Source of the DNA: Pseudomonadota bacterium
GTDB lineage: Bacteria; Myxococcota_A; UBA796; GCA-2862545
DNA length: 64,000 bases
Reading direction: 5' to 3'
Assembly (NCBI GenBank): GCA_947505245.1
Contig: CANNIZ010000008.1
Location: forward strand, 62,001-126,000
A program made the position numbers and the translations under genes. Positions within the stretch are counted from its first letter, which is position 1. The number at the start of each line of letters is the position of its first letter. Under the pieces are notes generated by a model, which worked only from the letters and a program-made list of their open reading frames with translations, searched no databases and was not told where the DNA came from. Shown piece by piece: positions 17,996-26,008 of this stretch.

Positions 17996-18122
17996 CACCA
18001 CGCTATGAGTCCGGCGTTCGCCGAGACGTTTGGCCTCATCCGTCCATTTCGGGGATCATCGGGTCCCACGTTGCTCCGTCGATACCGCTGCCGAGCTTCC
18101 GGAGCCCGGCGCGTCGCACGCA

Positions 18123-19664
18123 TCAGGTCATCTGCCCCAGCCGCGCGAGCACGGCCCTTAGCGCGACCCGGCCGAAGGGCTTCGGGAGCACGGCGGCTGG
18201 AGGGGCCTCCGCGAACCGTGCCATCAGCTCGTCCTCGGCCCAGCCCGAGCACAGGATGACGCACACGTCGGGCTGCAGCTTTCGCAGCTCGAGGAACGCC
18301 GTGTGCCCGTCCATGCGCGGCATCGTGAGGTCCATCAACACGACTCGGATCCGAGGTCGGTGAGTCGCAAAGCGCTCGATGGCGTGCTCGCCGTCCTCCG
18401 CCTCGATCACCTCGAACCCGAGGGATTCGACGAGCTGGGCGAGCGTTTCGCGCACGTCCTCCTCGTCGTCGACGACGAGCACCATCCCGGTGCCGGCGCC
18501 CTCGCTGACCGCCGGAACGACCGGCCGCTGGGGGATCGCCGCGCTCGCGTCGAAGAACACGCGGAACGACGTTCCCGCACCTGGCCGGCTGTGGATGAGC
18601 ATCCCCGCCCGGTGCGATCGAAGGATGCCGAGCAGCGCCGACAGGCCGAGGCCGCGGCCCGGTCCCTTGGTCGAGTAGAACGGATCGAAGATTCGGACCA
18701 GCACCTCAGGCGTCATCCCGCGGCCCGTGTCCACGACCTCCAACGTGACCTTCTCTCCGGGGTCGATTCGCTGGCCCGCGAAGTCGCGGGCGACCTCCTC
18801 GGCGTCCAGGGACGCGAGGCCTACCCGAACCGTGAGGACGCCGCTCGCGTCGCCGATCGCCTCGGCGGCGTTGGTGACGAGGTTCAGGAGGAGCTGGTGT
18901 CCCTGGGCCCGATCGATCTCGATGATTGCCGGTCGATCGGGCAGGTCGCAGGTGAGGGTGGCCCGCTTCGGCACGGAGACGGTGAGCAGGTCGAGCATGT
19001 CGCGTACGAGGTCGCGCAGGTCGAGGACCTCGACGAACGAAGTCCCCCGACCGCTGTAGGCGAGCAGGTGGTGCGTGAGGCTCGCCGCCTTGTAGACAGC
19101 GGCGCTCGCGAGATCGAGGTGCTGGTTCGCCAGCGCCGGCTCTGCAAGGTTGAGCTTCGCGAGGTCGACGTGCCCCCCGATCGCTGCGAGCAGGTTGTTG
19201 AAGTCGTGCGCGATTCCCCCGGCCAGGACGCCTACGGCTTCGAGCCGCTGGGACTGCCGCAGCGCTTCTTCGCTCCGTCGCCGCTCGGTGATGTCGCGCC
19301 AGACGGCGACGATGACGGGTGGTCCTCCGGTGGGGAGCGGCGTGAGCAGGACCTCGACCGGGAAGTCGTCGCGGTGAGGGCTCCGGTGCACCCACTCGAA
19401 GCGGTGGCTGCCGTTGGCCATGGCGAGGGCGATCATCGCGTTCGCCTTCTCGAACGAGTCCCTCCGGTCTTCCTGAACGGGTGGCGACAGCTCGGAGGGA
19501 TGCAGCGCGGAGAGCTCTTCGCGGCTGCACCGGAGCATGTCGAGCGCGGCCTGGTTGTAGTCGACGAACTGGTTCGTGACGGTGTCGATGAGCAGGATCG
19601 CGTCCCCGCTGCGCTCGAACATGAGACGAAAGTGTGCGTCATTCGCCTGGATTTGATCCGCCAA
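18123..19664 (-). CDS. PAS hybrid sensor histidine kinase with C-terminal receiver
   Basis: The 513-residue cytosolic protein begins at TTG 19664 after GGGGAGG. Residues ~5-130 form a PAS domain (FRLMFERSGDAILLID, ending VAVWRDITERRRSEE). Then come the HisKA segment GGIAHDFNNLLAAIGGH (His ~150), an ATPase domain (LLLNLVTNAAEAI, VVDTGRGM, GPGRGLGLSALLGI) and a receiver from ~395 (VLVVDDEEDVRETL, phospho-Asp in VLMDLTMPRMDG, KPFGR). No output domain is present, so the signal must pass on to another protein. It has no transmembrane segment. Confidence 0.9.
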   Translation of the reverse strand: MADQIQANDAHFRLMFERSGDAILLIDTVTNQFVDYNQAALDMLRCSREELSALHPSELSPPVQEDRRDSFEKANAMIALAMANGSHRFEWVHRSPHRDDFPVEVLLTPLPTGGPPVIVAVWRDITERRRSEEALRQSQRLEAVGVLAGGIAHDFNNLLAAIGGHVDLAKLNLAEPALANQHLDLASAAVYKAASLTHHLLAYSGRGTSFVEVLDLRDLVRDMLDLLTVSVPKRATLTCDLPDRPAIIEIDRAQGHQLLLNLVTNAAEAIGDASGVLTVRVGLASLDAEEVARDFAGQRIDPGEKVTLEVVDTGRGMTPEVLVRIFDPFYSTKGPGRGLGLSALLGILRSHRAGMLIHSRPGAGTSFRVFFDASAAIPQRPVVPAVSEGAGTGMVLVVDDEEDVRETLAQLVESLGFEVIEAEDGEHAIERFATHRPRIRVVLMDLTMPRMDGHTAFLELRKLQPDVCVILCSGWAEDELMARFAEAPPAAVLPKPFGRVALRAVLARLGQMT

Positions 19665-19720
19665 GGTCGCCTCCCCGCCACTCTGCCGATATCACGCCGT
19701 GGATGGGGTAGTGTTCCGTA

Positions 19721-20341
19721 ATGTACACCGAGGCCGCTGTTCAAAATCCCCGCCTTCGCGCGGCGCTGTTCGCCGCGCCAATCGCCATCGCCACGGTCGC
19801 CGCGCTCATCCTCCACCAGCAGGGGCGGTCCTGGTGGTGCAAGTGTGGCTCGCTGGTGCCGTGGTCGTTCGACATCTGGAGCTCGCACAACAGCCAGCAC
19901 TTCTTCGACCCGTACAGCTTCACCCACCTGCTGCACGGCGTGGTCCTGGCGGGCGTGTTCGCGCTGCCTGGCCTCGCCTGGGCGCCATGGAAGCGGATCC
20001 CGGTGGAGGCGCGCGTCGTCGTGGCGGTGGCGTTCGAGTCCGGCTGGGAGCTGCTCGAGAACTCGGACCTGGTGATCCAGAAGTACCGCGAGGCGACGAT
20101 CTCGCTCGACTATTACGGTGACAGCGTGCTGAACTCGGTGTCGGACATCACGATGTGTGCGCTCGGGTTCCTGCTCGCGTCGCGCCTCGGGTGGAAGGCC
20201 TCCATCGCGTTGTTCGTCGCGGTCGAGCTGATGTTGCTGCTGTGGATTCGGGACAACCTGACGATCAACATCATCATGTTGATCTGGCCGCTCGACGTGA
20301 TCAAGCAGTGGCAGATGGGTCTGACGCCGCCGACGCCGTAG
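19721..20341 (+). CDS. UPF0314/DUF2585 family membrane protein
   Basis: The 206-residue protein has about four to five transmembrane helices (AALFAAPIAIATVAALIL; HGVVLAGVFALPGLAW; IALFVAVELMLLLW). It also carries the family's strongly conserved block WWCKCGSLVPWSFDIWSSHN through DPYSFTHLLHG, plus ESGWELLENSDLVIQKYRE and YYGDSVLNSVSD. These blocks are characteristic of DUF2585, a conserved membrane family of unknown function. Length and layout are normal. Confidence 0.85.
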   Translation: MYTEAAVQNPRLRAALFAAPIAIATVAALILHQQGRSWWCKCGSLVPWSFDIWSSHNSQHFFDPYSFTHLLHGVVLAGVFALPGLAWAPWKRIPVEARVVVAVAFESGWELLENSDLVIQKYREATISLDYYGDSVLNSVSDITMCALGFLLASRLGWKASIALFVAVELMLLLWIRDNLTINIIMLIWPLDVIKQWQMGLTPPTP

Positions 20342-20365
20342 TAGACTGCGGGTCTGGAGGCCGCG

Positions 20366-21106
20366 ATGTGGTGGTTCATGGCGGCGGCGTTCGCGGGCTC
20401 GTTCGACGGCGCGTGGCAGGTGACGCAGGTCGTGCCGGTGGGGGCGGCGTGTGCGCCGATGCCGCGCTTCGACGAGGCGATCGTCATCCAGGGCGCCGGC
20501 ATGCGCTTCGGCGCGGTGGAACTCGGCGGAACGATCGACGGGGAGAGCCTGTTCGCCGCTGGGGTCGCGGGTCACCCTCCGTCGATGATGCGGTGGGAGT
20601 TGCACCCAAAGGGCGACAGTCTCGTCGGGACCGTGCGCGTCGAGGCGGCGTGTGTGTCGTCGCTCGCGGTGGTGCTTGGCCCGTTCGTCGCGCGCGCGCC
20701 GGTGGAGAGCCCTCCGCCGCCAGCCGCCCCGCCCGTGGCGCCGCCGCCACCGATGACGTCCGAATTTTGGTGGACGGTGGAGCCTGCGATCACGTTCCTG
20801 AGCGGAAAGGCGGACCTCGCGCCGGAGTCGGCGGCGGGGCTCGAGGCCGTGGCCGAGAAGATCCGGGCGCGTCCAGACGGCGTGATCGAGATCGCCGTGC
20901 ACTCCGATTCGATGGGCTCGGACGTGTTCAACCTGAAGCTGTCTCAGGCGCGCGCGGACGAGGTTCGGACCTGGCTCGTGTTGAACCTGATCCCCGCTTC
21001 GCGGCTCGTGGCGGTGGGGTACGGCGAGGTGTACCCGATCGCACCGAACACCACGGTGGAAGGCAAGGCCACGAATCGACGCGTCGAGCTTCGGCTCGCG
21101 AAGTAG
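20366..21106 (+). CDS. OmpA-domain envelope protein with Pro-rich linker
   Basis: The 246-residue protein begins MWWFMAAAFAGS (short signal) behind GGAGG. Residues ~12-110 form an unknown beta domain with three cysteines. A Pro/Ala linker (PPPPAAPPVAPPPPM) leads to an OmpA_C domain: ITFLSGKADLAPESAAGL, IEIAVHSDSMG, LSQARADEVRTWLV and NRRVELRL. The usual 'HTD' is HSD here. It should bind peptidoglycan from the periplasmic side. Confidence 0.85.
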   Translation: MWWFMAAAFAGSFDGAWQVTQVVPVGAACAPMPRFDEAIVIQGAGMRFGAVELGGTIDGESLFAAGVAGHPPSMMRWELHPKGDSLVGTVRVEAACVSSLAVVLGPFVARAPVESPPPPAAPPVAPPPPMTSEFWWTVEPAITFLSGKADLAPESAAGLEAVAEKIRARPDGVIEIAVHSDSMGSDVFNLKLSQARADEVRTWLVLNLIPASRLVAVGYGEVYPIAPNTTVEGKATNRRVELRLAK

Positions 21107-21107
21107 C

Positions 21108-21452
21108 TCAGGCGAGCGCGTCCTTCCAGGCGTCCTCGTCGCGGCCGATGATCACGCGCTTGCCGACGACGACGATCGGCCGCTTCAACAGGTTGTTGTC
21201 GGCGGCGACCGCAGCGGCGAACGTGTCGGCGTCCGGCGGAGACGTGGCCCAGCCGCGCTCCTTCACGACGGTGTTTCGCGTCGACACCAGCGGGGCGACA
21301 CCGCCCGCCAGCTTCACGAGGGCTTTGACCTCGTCCTTGGTGAGCGGCTTCTTCGCGAAGTCGCGCTGTTCGATGTCAGGACTCAAGTCGCGCACGAACC
21401 CGCGTGCATCACGACACGTCGTTCACGTGCTCTTCCAGTACAAGATCGACAT
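21108..21452 (-). CDS. ArsC/Spx-like thioredoxin-fold protein, probable selenoprotein (TGA as Sec10)
   Basis: Read through the in-frame TGA at 21423-21425, this is a 114-residue protein: MSILYWKST-U-TTCRDARG, then RDLSPDIEQRDFAKKPLT, and the family's late NNLLKRPIVVVGKR block. The start ATG 21452 follows GAGG. The length equals that of complete ArsC/Spx/YffB-like proteins, while starting after the TGA would lose the active-site strand and helix. The redox motif is therefore UxxC instead of CxxC (Sec10, Cys13). A SECIS-like hairpin begins 8 nt after the TGA (see the separate entry). The likely role is a thiol/selenol reductase. It sits at the end of an envelope-protein gene run. The alternative is a nonsense mutation or sequencing error. 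Confidence 0.75.
21387..21415 (-). promoter_or_regulatory. SECIS-like hairpin downstream of the TGA codon
   Basis: In the mRNA, 8 nt after UGA, GUCG pairs with CGAC (4 bp). After a small UGAU/G internal loop, GCACG pairs with CGUGC (5 bp), closing the six-base loop CGGGUU. The loop starts 20 nt after the UGA and has G at its second position, matching the usual description of bacterial SECIS elements (loop about 16-37 nt from UGA, G among the first two loop bases). Confidence 0.65.
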
Positions 21453-21459
21453 GATCACC

Positions 21460-22290
21460 TCAGGGGGGAAAGCCGTTGACGAAGGGCATGACGAGCCCTT
21501 CGAACTGGTTCGGCGTGTCGTCGGCGAAGTCGACCGGGCCGTCGATCGCCAAGCGCGCCTCGTCGATAGCGAGCTGGCGATCGGCGATGAGCGCGTCGAG
21601 TTCGGCGTCTTCGGGGAGGCGGTCGAACGTCTGCAGCAGCTTGCCGAAGTGGCAGGACATGCAGGTCCCGGAGCCGCCAGCGACCGCGACCATCGGGTCG
21701 ACCTCGGGAGCGAGGGCACCGTCGGCGTCGTAGACGGCGAAACGCATCGCGCCGTTCGGCAACACGTCGAGCACCTCGTGGGAACCGTCGGACTCGACGG
21801 AGTTCGAGTGCAGCGACGTGCGATCAGAGTCGAAGTGGACGGTGCGATCGCCGAACGAAACCGAGGAGGCGCTGACGGTGTGTTCGAACGGAGCGGGCAT
21901 CGGGTGCCCGGCTTCCCAGGTCGCGAAGTCCGAGGGGGTGGCGGTGATCGCGTAGTAGATCTCGGGCTCGTAGACGGTGGCGAGGAACAGCTGACCGATC
22001 TCGACAGGGGTTTGAAGTGCGGCGAGGTCGTCGTACGCGGCCTGAAAGGCGACAGCATCGCCGAGTTCGAGGCGGCCGGGGTCGACGGAGAACACGGTCG
22101 CGCCGCCGTCGTCCTGCTCGTGGGAGAGGGCGGCGGAGTCGGGTGCGGCCCCGAGCGACGCGAGGCCCCACCACACGCCGCGGCGAGCGTCGGCCCACGT
22201 CTCGGGGCCTTCGGACGCGGGCGTCCAACGGAGCGCCAGGCCGCCCTGGCAACCTGCGAGGAGCACGAACAGGCTCGCGCGACCGATCAC
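21460..22290 (-). CDS. Lipoprotein with a single CxxCH haem-binding motif
   Basis: The 276-residue protein starts at GTG 22290, overlapping the upstream stop (GTGA): MIGRASLFVLLAGC, lipobox Cys14. The body is an unrecognised mixed domain (EIGQLFLATVYEPEIYYAIT). Near residue 210 is GTCMSCHFGKLLQTF, a CxxCH motif that would bind a c-type haem covalently after export. It is followed by a helical stretch. It is not a recognisable cytochrome class. It lies 7 bp before the ArsC-like selenoprotein gene, which suggests redox work at the envelope. Confidence 0.65.
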   Translation of the reverse strand: MIGRASLFVLLAGCQGGLALRWTPASEGPETWADARRGVWWGLASLGAAPDSAALSHEQDDGGATVFSVDPGRLELGDAVAFQAAYDDLAALQTPVEIGQLFLATVYEPEIYYAITATPSDFATWEAGHPMPAPFEHTVSASSVSFGDRTVHFDSDRTSLHSNSVESDGSHEVLDVLPNGAMRFAVYDADGALAPEVDPMVAVAGGSGTCMSCHFGKLLQTFDRLPEDAELDALIADRQLAIDEARLAIDGPVDFADDTPNQFEGLVMPFVNGFPP

Positions 22291-23009
22291 GGTACGAACC
22301 TCGGCAGGCGCTCGGGATTCGGGAGGGTCGCATAAAGGCGCGCGACCGCGGGGTGCTGAAGGGCGTTGCTCTGCAGCGACCAGCACGCCGCGCCCTTGAT
22401 TTCGAGGTGCATCACGTGATCGTCGGGGAGCGCGAACGGCAGCTCGGTGCGCACCTGCCAGCCGTTGGACATCAGCTTCCAGACGTGGAGATCGACGTCC
22501 ATCGCGTTGCCCAGGCGCGGCTGGGTGACGTCCGTGGCGAGGCCCGCCGCGTGAAGCCGCTTCAGTTGTCCGGGGCGGGAGAAGAACGACAGGAGGCCGG
22601 GCGCGCGCACCCACCGATCGAGCGCGGTGAGCGTGCGGTCGTCCCCGTTCAGCACGTCGAGGATGCGCTGAACAGGTGCGTCGGCGCCTGATACGAGGAA
22701 CGCACTCCACAACACGTCCAGGTCACCCGGGTCGGCGATCGGCATGACCAGCGGGTCCGGCAGCCCCTTGTTGTTTGCCGCGGTGAGCACGCTCTGCACG
22801 GCAGCGGCGAGCTCCGGCCGCTGGGCCGCCAGCGCTGAGAACGCGTCGGCGACAGCGGGGTCGTGCCGGGCGGCGACGACGAACATTCGCCAGGCCGGGT
22901 TTGCGGCCGCGTTGGGCCTCGCGAAGAAGTCTGCGAGCGCCTCGGAGGCGAGTTGGGGATCGGGCTCGCGGTAGTAGCCCGCGAAGAAGCGTTCGGCGGC
23001 GTTGCCCAT
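22287..23009 (-). CDS. Helical protein of unknown function
   Basis: The 240-residue product (MGNAAERFFAGYYREPDPQL) has no signal peptide and is mostly alpha-helical in its first 160 residues (ALADFFARPNAAANPAWRMF, VADAFSALAAQRPELAAAVQ). A beta-rich tail includes AMDVDLHVWKLMSNGW. Repeated helical segments resemble HEAT/TPR-like packing, but no motif is clear. It is tightly packed between a beta-barrel gene and the CxxCH lipoprotein gene, so it is probably co-transcribed. Confidence 0.55.
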   Translation of the reverse strand: MGNAAERFFAGYYREPDPQLASEALADFFARPNAAANPAWRMFVVAARHDPAVADAFSALAAQRPELAAAVQSVLTAANNKGLPDPLVMPIADPGDLDVLWSAFLVSGADAPVQRILDVLNGDDRTLTALDRWVRAPGLLSFFSRPGQLKRLHAAGLATDVTQPRLGNAMDVDLHVWKLMSNGWQVRTELPFALPDDHVMHLEIKGAACWSLQSNALQHPAVARLYATLPNPERLPRFVP

Positions 23010-23016
23010 CAGCGCC

Positions 23017-23589
23017 TCACAGGTCGAAGGTGAGCCCGGCGCCTAACAGACCGCCGGCGTACAGGCCCGACAGTTCGTCGGGGTCGTCGCTCGCGACCAT
23101 CCACGCGACGCCGCCCTGTGTGTAGACCGTGACGCCGTTGCGGCGCTCCGCACCGATTGTCTCGCGCCACCCGACGCGGACGTGGGCGATGGGCCCGAGC
23201 GCGACCGCGTAGGCGGTGCGGGAGGGTTGGGGGCAGCGCGGGTCGTCCCCATAGGGGCAGTTCATCGACGCCGCCAGGCCACCGAGCGACACGCCGAGCA
23301 ATGGCCCGGAAGTTGCGAATCCGTTGGGCACGTAGTCGGTGAGGACCTGGAGTTCGAGCCCGGTCGGCAGACCCGCGTGAAACATGCCCCCGACGCGGAA
23401 GCGCTCGCCGAGCCGAATCGCGACCCCGGGGCCGCTCGGAGCCTTGGCCACGAACTCGACGGGGTCGAGGTCATGCACGTACAAGCTGACCCCGATCGCG
23501 AAGTCGAACAGCACGTCGACGCGCTCGGGATCCTTGGCGAGCGCGCTTGACGCCAGCAGCGAAACGAGTGCGATCAAAGGGGCGTCCAC
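23017..23589 (-). CDS. Small outer-membrane beta-barrel-like protein
   Basis: The 190-residue protein begins MDAPLIALVSLLASSALAKD (signal peptide, GTG start overlapping the OmpA gene by 16 bp). The mature part is Gly-rich with alternating strands (LFDFAIGVSLYVHDL, FRVGGMFHAGLPTGLELQV, LLGVSLGGLAASM, YAGGLLGAGLTFDL) and ends in a hydrophobic-X-hydrophobic strand (GLTFDL), the usual BAM signal. An 8-10-stranded barrel is likely; its function is unknown. Confidence 0.6.
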   Translation of the reverse strand: MDAPLIALVSLLASSALAKDPERVDVLFDFAIGVSLYVHDLDPVEFVAKAPSGPGVAIRLGERFRVGGMFHAGLPTGLELQVLTDYVPNGFATSGPLLGVSLGGLAASMNCPYGDDPRCPQPSRTAYAVALGPIAHVRVGWRETIGAERRNGVTVYTQGGVAWMVASDDPDELSGLYAGGLLGAGLTFDL

Positions 23590-24560
23590 GACACCGAAGG
23601 CACGCCCGATCCGGTCGGCGGCGGGTTGGCGCCCACCATGTACGCGGCTCGGCGGTTGATCGCTTCGTCGACCCCGTCGCCCGTGGGTGCGGCGAGCCAG
23701 CGCTCGCCGAAGCCGTGGTAGAAGATCGGCTTGTCGTAGCCGTGGCCGCGAAGCCAGCCGGCGATCGCCTTCGCGCGCGCCTGGGACAACACGTCGTTGT
23801 GCGCGCCGTCGCCGACCGTGTCCGTGCAGCCTGCGATGTACAGCTTCACGGGCACGACCTCACCGTACTTGTCGAGCACGTCTTTCAGCTGCTCGAGGGT
23901 GGCCTGCAGCTTCGGCTCTTCGGACGCGAGGATGGCGGACTGATCGCTCTCGAAGCGCACGTCGTCGTGCGGGATGTCCAGGAACCACGGCGAGTACGTG
24001 AAGCCCGCCCACGACCCGCCAGCGTGCACCGTGACGTCGAGCAACACGACGTCGCGGGCGTCGAGCGTCCACGGCACGACGATGTCTCCAGGGCCCGCGT
24101 TGATCGGAACCGACCGCCGATCGAGCTCGGCCTTGTGGGCGCCAAACGACACGACATCGACGTTGTCGACAGGTGCGGTGACCTTGACGGTCAACGTCTT
24201 GGCGGCGACGTCGGCGGTGGCGTGGGACAGGTCCACCGACAGCTGCGCTCCGTAGCTGTACGCGAGCTCGAGGTACTGCTCCTCCTCGGAGCCGTCGGCG
24301 AACGTCGCGAGCGCATGGATCGTGACGGCGGTCACGTTGGTGTCGCGGGCCCACTCGAAGCGCACGGCCTTTCCGGCGGCGAGGTTGGTCTTGACGACCT
24401 TGGTCGGTGCGGCGCCTGTGGCTTCTACGACGACCTGCATCGACGCCACCGCGCGGGCCGGCGTGATCGACAGGTACGGCTTGGCTCCGGGCTCGATCGT
24501 GGGGCTGTAGTTGAACGTCAGGTCGCCGGCGAGGGCGGCGGTTGCGTACAGGGCGATCAT
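23574..24560 (-). CDS. OmpA-domain envelope protein with repeated beta domains
   Basis: The 328-residue protein starts at ATG 24560 behind GAGGTG (MIALYATAALAGD signal). Residues ~15-200 contain beta-rich segments (YSPTIEPGAKPYLSITP, VRFEWARDTNVTAVTIHA). The C-terminal OmpA_C-like domain has ILASEEPKLQATLEQL, VKLYIAGCTDTVGDGAHN, LSQARAKAIAGWLRGHG and INRRAAYMV. The 'GCTDTVG' replaces the usual G(H/Y)TD. It likely binds peptidoglycan. It is 8 bp downstream of the VWA gene. Confidence 0.8.
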   Translation of the reverse strand: MIALYATAALAGDLTFNYSPTIEPGAKPYLSITPARAVASMQVVVEATGAAPTKVVKTNLAAGKAVRFEWARDTNVTAVTIHALATFADGSEEEQYLELAYSYGAQLSVDLSHATADVAAKTLTVKVTAPVDNVDVVSFGAHKAELDRRSVPINAGPGDIVVPWTLDARDVVLLDVTVHAGGSWAGFTYSPWFLDIPHDDVRFESDQSAILASEEPKLQATLEQLKDVLDKYGEVVPVKLYIAGCTDTVGDGAHNDVLSQARAKAIAGWLRGHGYDKPIFYHGFGERWLAAPTGDGVDEAINRRAAYMVGANPPPTGSGVPSVSWTPL

Positions 24561-24567
24561 GGGCACC

Positions 24568-25719
24568 TCACGTTGGGGCTCGGAGCTTCTTCACCGCGTC
24601 GCGCAGGCCGTCGAGGGTGAGCTCGTACATCGGGAACAGCTTGCCGATCGCGGACACGGTCGGGTGGGACCACCAGCGCGGGGGATCGGGGTTGAGCCAG
24701 ATCGACGCCGGGCAGCGCTCGTGGATGCGCCTGAGCCAGTCGTAGCCAGCCAATTGGCCTTCACCAGGCCAGCCGAACGGGGAGAACAATTCGTACGGGG
24801 CCATCGCGGCGTCCCCGACGAACACGAGCCGGTGCCGTGCTGTGAGGCCTGCGAGCACCTTGGCCGTCGGGATTCGCTTTCCGGACTCGATGTCGAGGTA
24901 GAGCTTGTCGTACACGCAATTGTGGAACGCGTAGCTCTTGAACGTCTTGAATGTTTTGATGCGTGAGGCGGCGGTAAACAGCCGCTCCACCTTCTCGACG
25001 TGGGGTTGCATGGAGCCGCCGGTGTCCATGAGCAACACCACGTGCACCTGGTTCTTCCGCTCCGGGCGCTCGATCACCTCGATGTCGCCGGCGTTCTTGG
25101 CGGTCTTGTCGATTGTCTCGTCCAGATCGAGCTCGAGGCGCCCTTCCCGCTTGAGCGATCGCACCGCGCGCAACGCGACCTGCATGTCGCGCACGTCGAG
25201 TACGCGATCGGTGCGGTAGGACTCCCACTGGCGCTCCTGCGCGACCGCGACCGCCCCCCCGCGCTGACCGGAGCCTCCGAGGCGGATCCCAGGCGGTGCG
25301 TTGGGAGCGCCCGAGTTCCCGAACGGGCTCGTGCCGCCGGTGCCGACCCAGTGGTTGCCGCCGTCGTGGCGCTCCTTCTGCTCCTTGAGGCGCTTTCGGA
25401 GCTCGTCCCAGAGATCTTCTTGGGGGACGGGCTTGGGCGGCGGCGCGTTTGGATTGACGGCGGCTGCGTTCGCGAGCCACTCCTCGAGCTTTCGACGGAG
25501 GTCATCCGGGAGCGTCGCGCCCTTGAACGCGGCGGCGAACGCGAGATCGAACTTGTCGAAGTCTGCTTCGGTGCGGCAGAGCAGGGCGCGGCCGATGATG
25601 TAGAGCTGGGCCGTGTCGGTCGCGAGGCCCTTCTTCAGGGCATCCAAGAATCCGACCCAGTCGCCCGTTCCGATCTTCAGGCCCTGAGCGCGCAGAAGGT
25701 AGAGGAAGTCGGTAAACAT
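24568..25719 (-). CDS. CoxE-like protein with von Willebrand A domain
   Basis: From ATG 25719 the protein is 383 residues (ATG 25743 is an alternative adding eight residues; MFTDFLYLLRAQGLKIG better fits family starts). Residues ~1-85 form the helical CoxE N-terminus (LKKGLATDTAQLYIIGRALL). A Gly/Pro/Asn-rich linker follows. The C-terminal VWA-like domain has a degenerate MIDAS motif, VVLLMDTGGSMQPH. CoxE-type proteins work with MoxR AAA ATPases as chaperone or metal-insertion pairs, and a moxR-like gene lies just upstream. The client is unknown. Confidence 0.85.
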   Translation of the reverse strand: MFTDFLYLLRAQGLKIGTGDWVGFLDALKKGLATDTAQLYIIGRALLCRTEADFDKFDLAFAAAFKGATLPDDLRRKLEEWLANAAAVNPNAPPPKPVPQEDLWDELRKRLKEQKERHDGGNHWVGTGGTSPFGNSGAPNAPPGIRLGGSGQRGGAVAVAQERQWESYRTDRVLDVRDMQVALRAVRSLKREGRLELDLDETIDKTAKNAGDIEVIERPERKNQVHVVLLMDTGGSMQPHVEKVERLFTAASRIKTFKTFKSYAFHNCVYDKLYLDIESGKRIPTAKVLAGLTARHRLVFVGDAAMAPYELFSPFGWPGEGQLAGYDWLRRIHERCPASIWLNPDPPRWWSHPTVSAIGKLFPMYELTLDGLRDAVKKLRAPT

Positions 25720-25740
25720 CACCGCCGCCGTCGGTGGAGG

Positions 25741-25919
25741 CATGTGGTGGGAAACGGAACATCTGGAGAGGCAAGCTCCTCCGAACGGAACATTCGACGG
25801 GGCCGCGCGGTCGGCCCGACGAGCGGACGCCGGTTTTCGGAGGCGGCCGGGGCCCGGAGCGGCGCTTTGTTCCGTTTGGCCTGGCTTGCCTCGGCGATTG
25901 TTCCGAAATGGGGGGCATG
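25741..25919. repeat. Imperfect 52-bp inverted repeat between moxR-like and coxE-like genes
   Basis: The arms 25741-25792 and 25868-25919 align without gaps as inverted copies. Identical blocks CATG, CGGAACA, GAGGCAAGC and ACGGAACA are separated by the same 10, 6 and 8 bases in both arms, with 75 bp in between. The CGGAACA motifs are 31 bp apart in each arm. It fills the 265-bp gap between two genes that are usually adjacent. It may be a MITE-like insertion, a paired operator or a long hairpin RNA. Confidence 0.6.
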
Positions 25920-26008
25920 CCCGTCGCGAAGGCGGACCGCAGGCGCGTCGATGGCGCAGGGGGGAGAGCCGCCGACTCCGGCGGGGATCAACGGGTTCCT
26001 ACAGGACA

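Noticed and set aside
21108-21395. Truncated 95-residue ArsC-like ORF starting after the TGA
   Set aside because: It would lack the first strand and the redox motif; there is no RBS at that ATG/TTG, while the upstream ATG has one and the frame is intact through the TGA.
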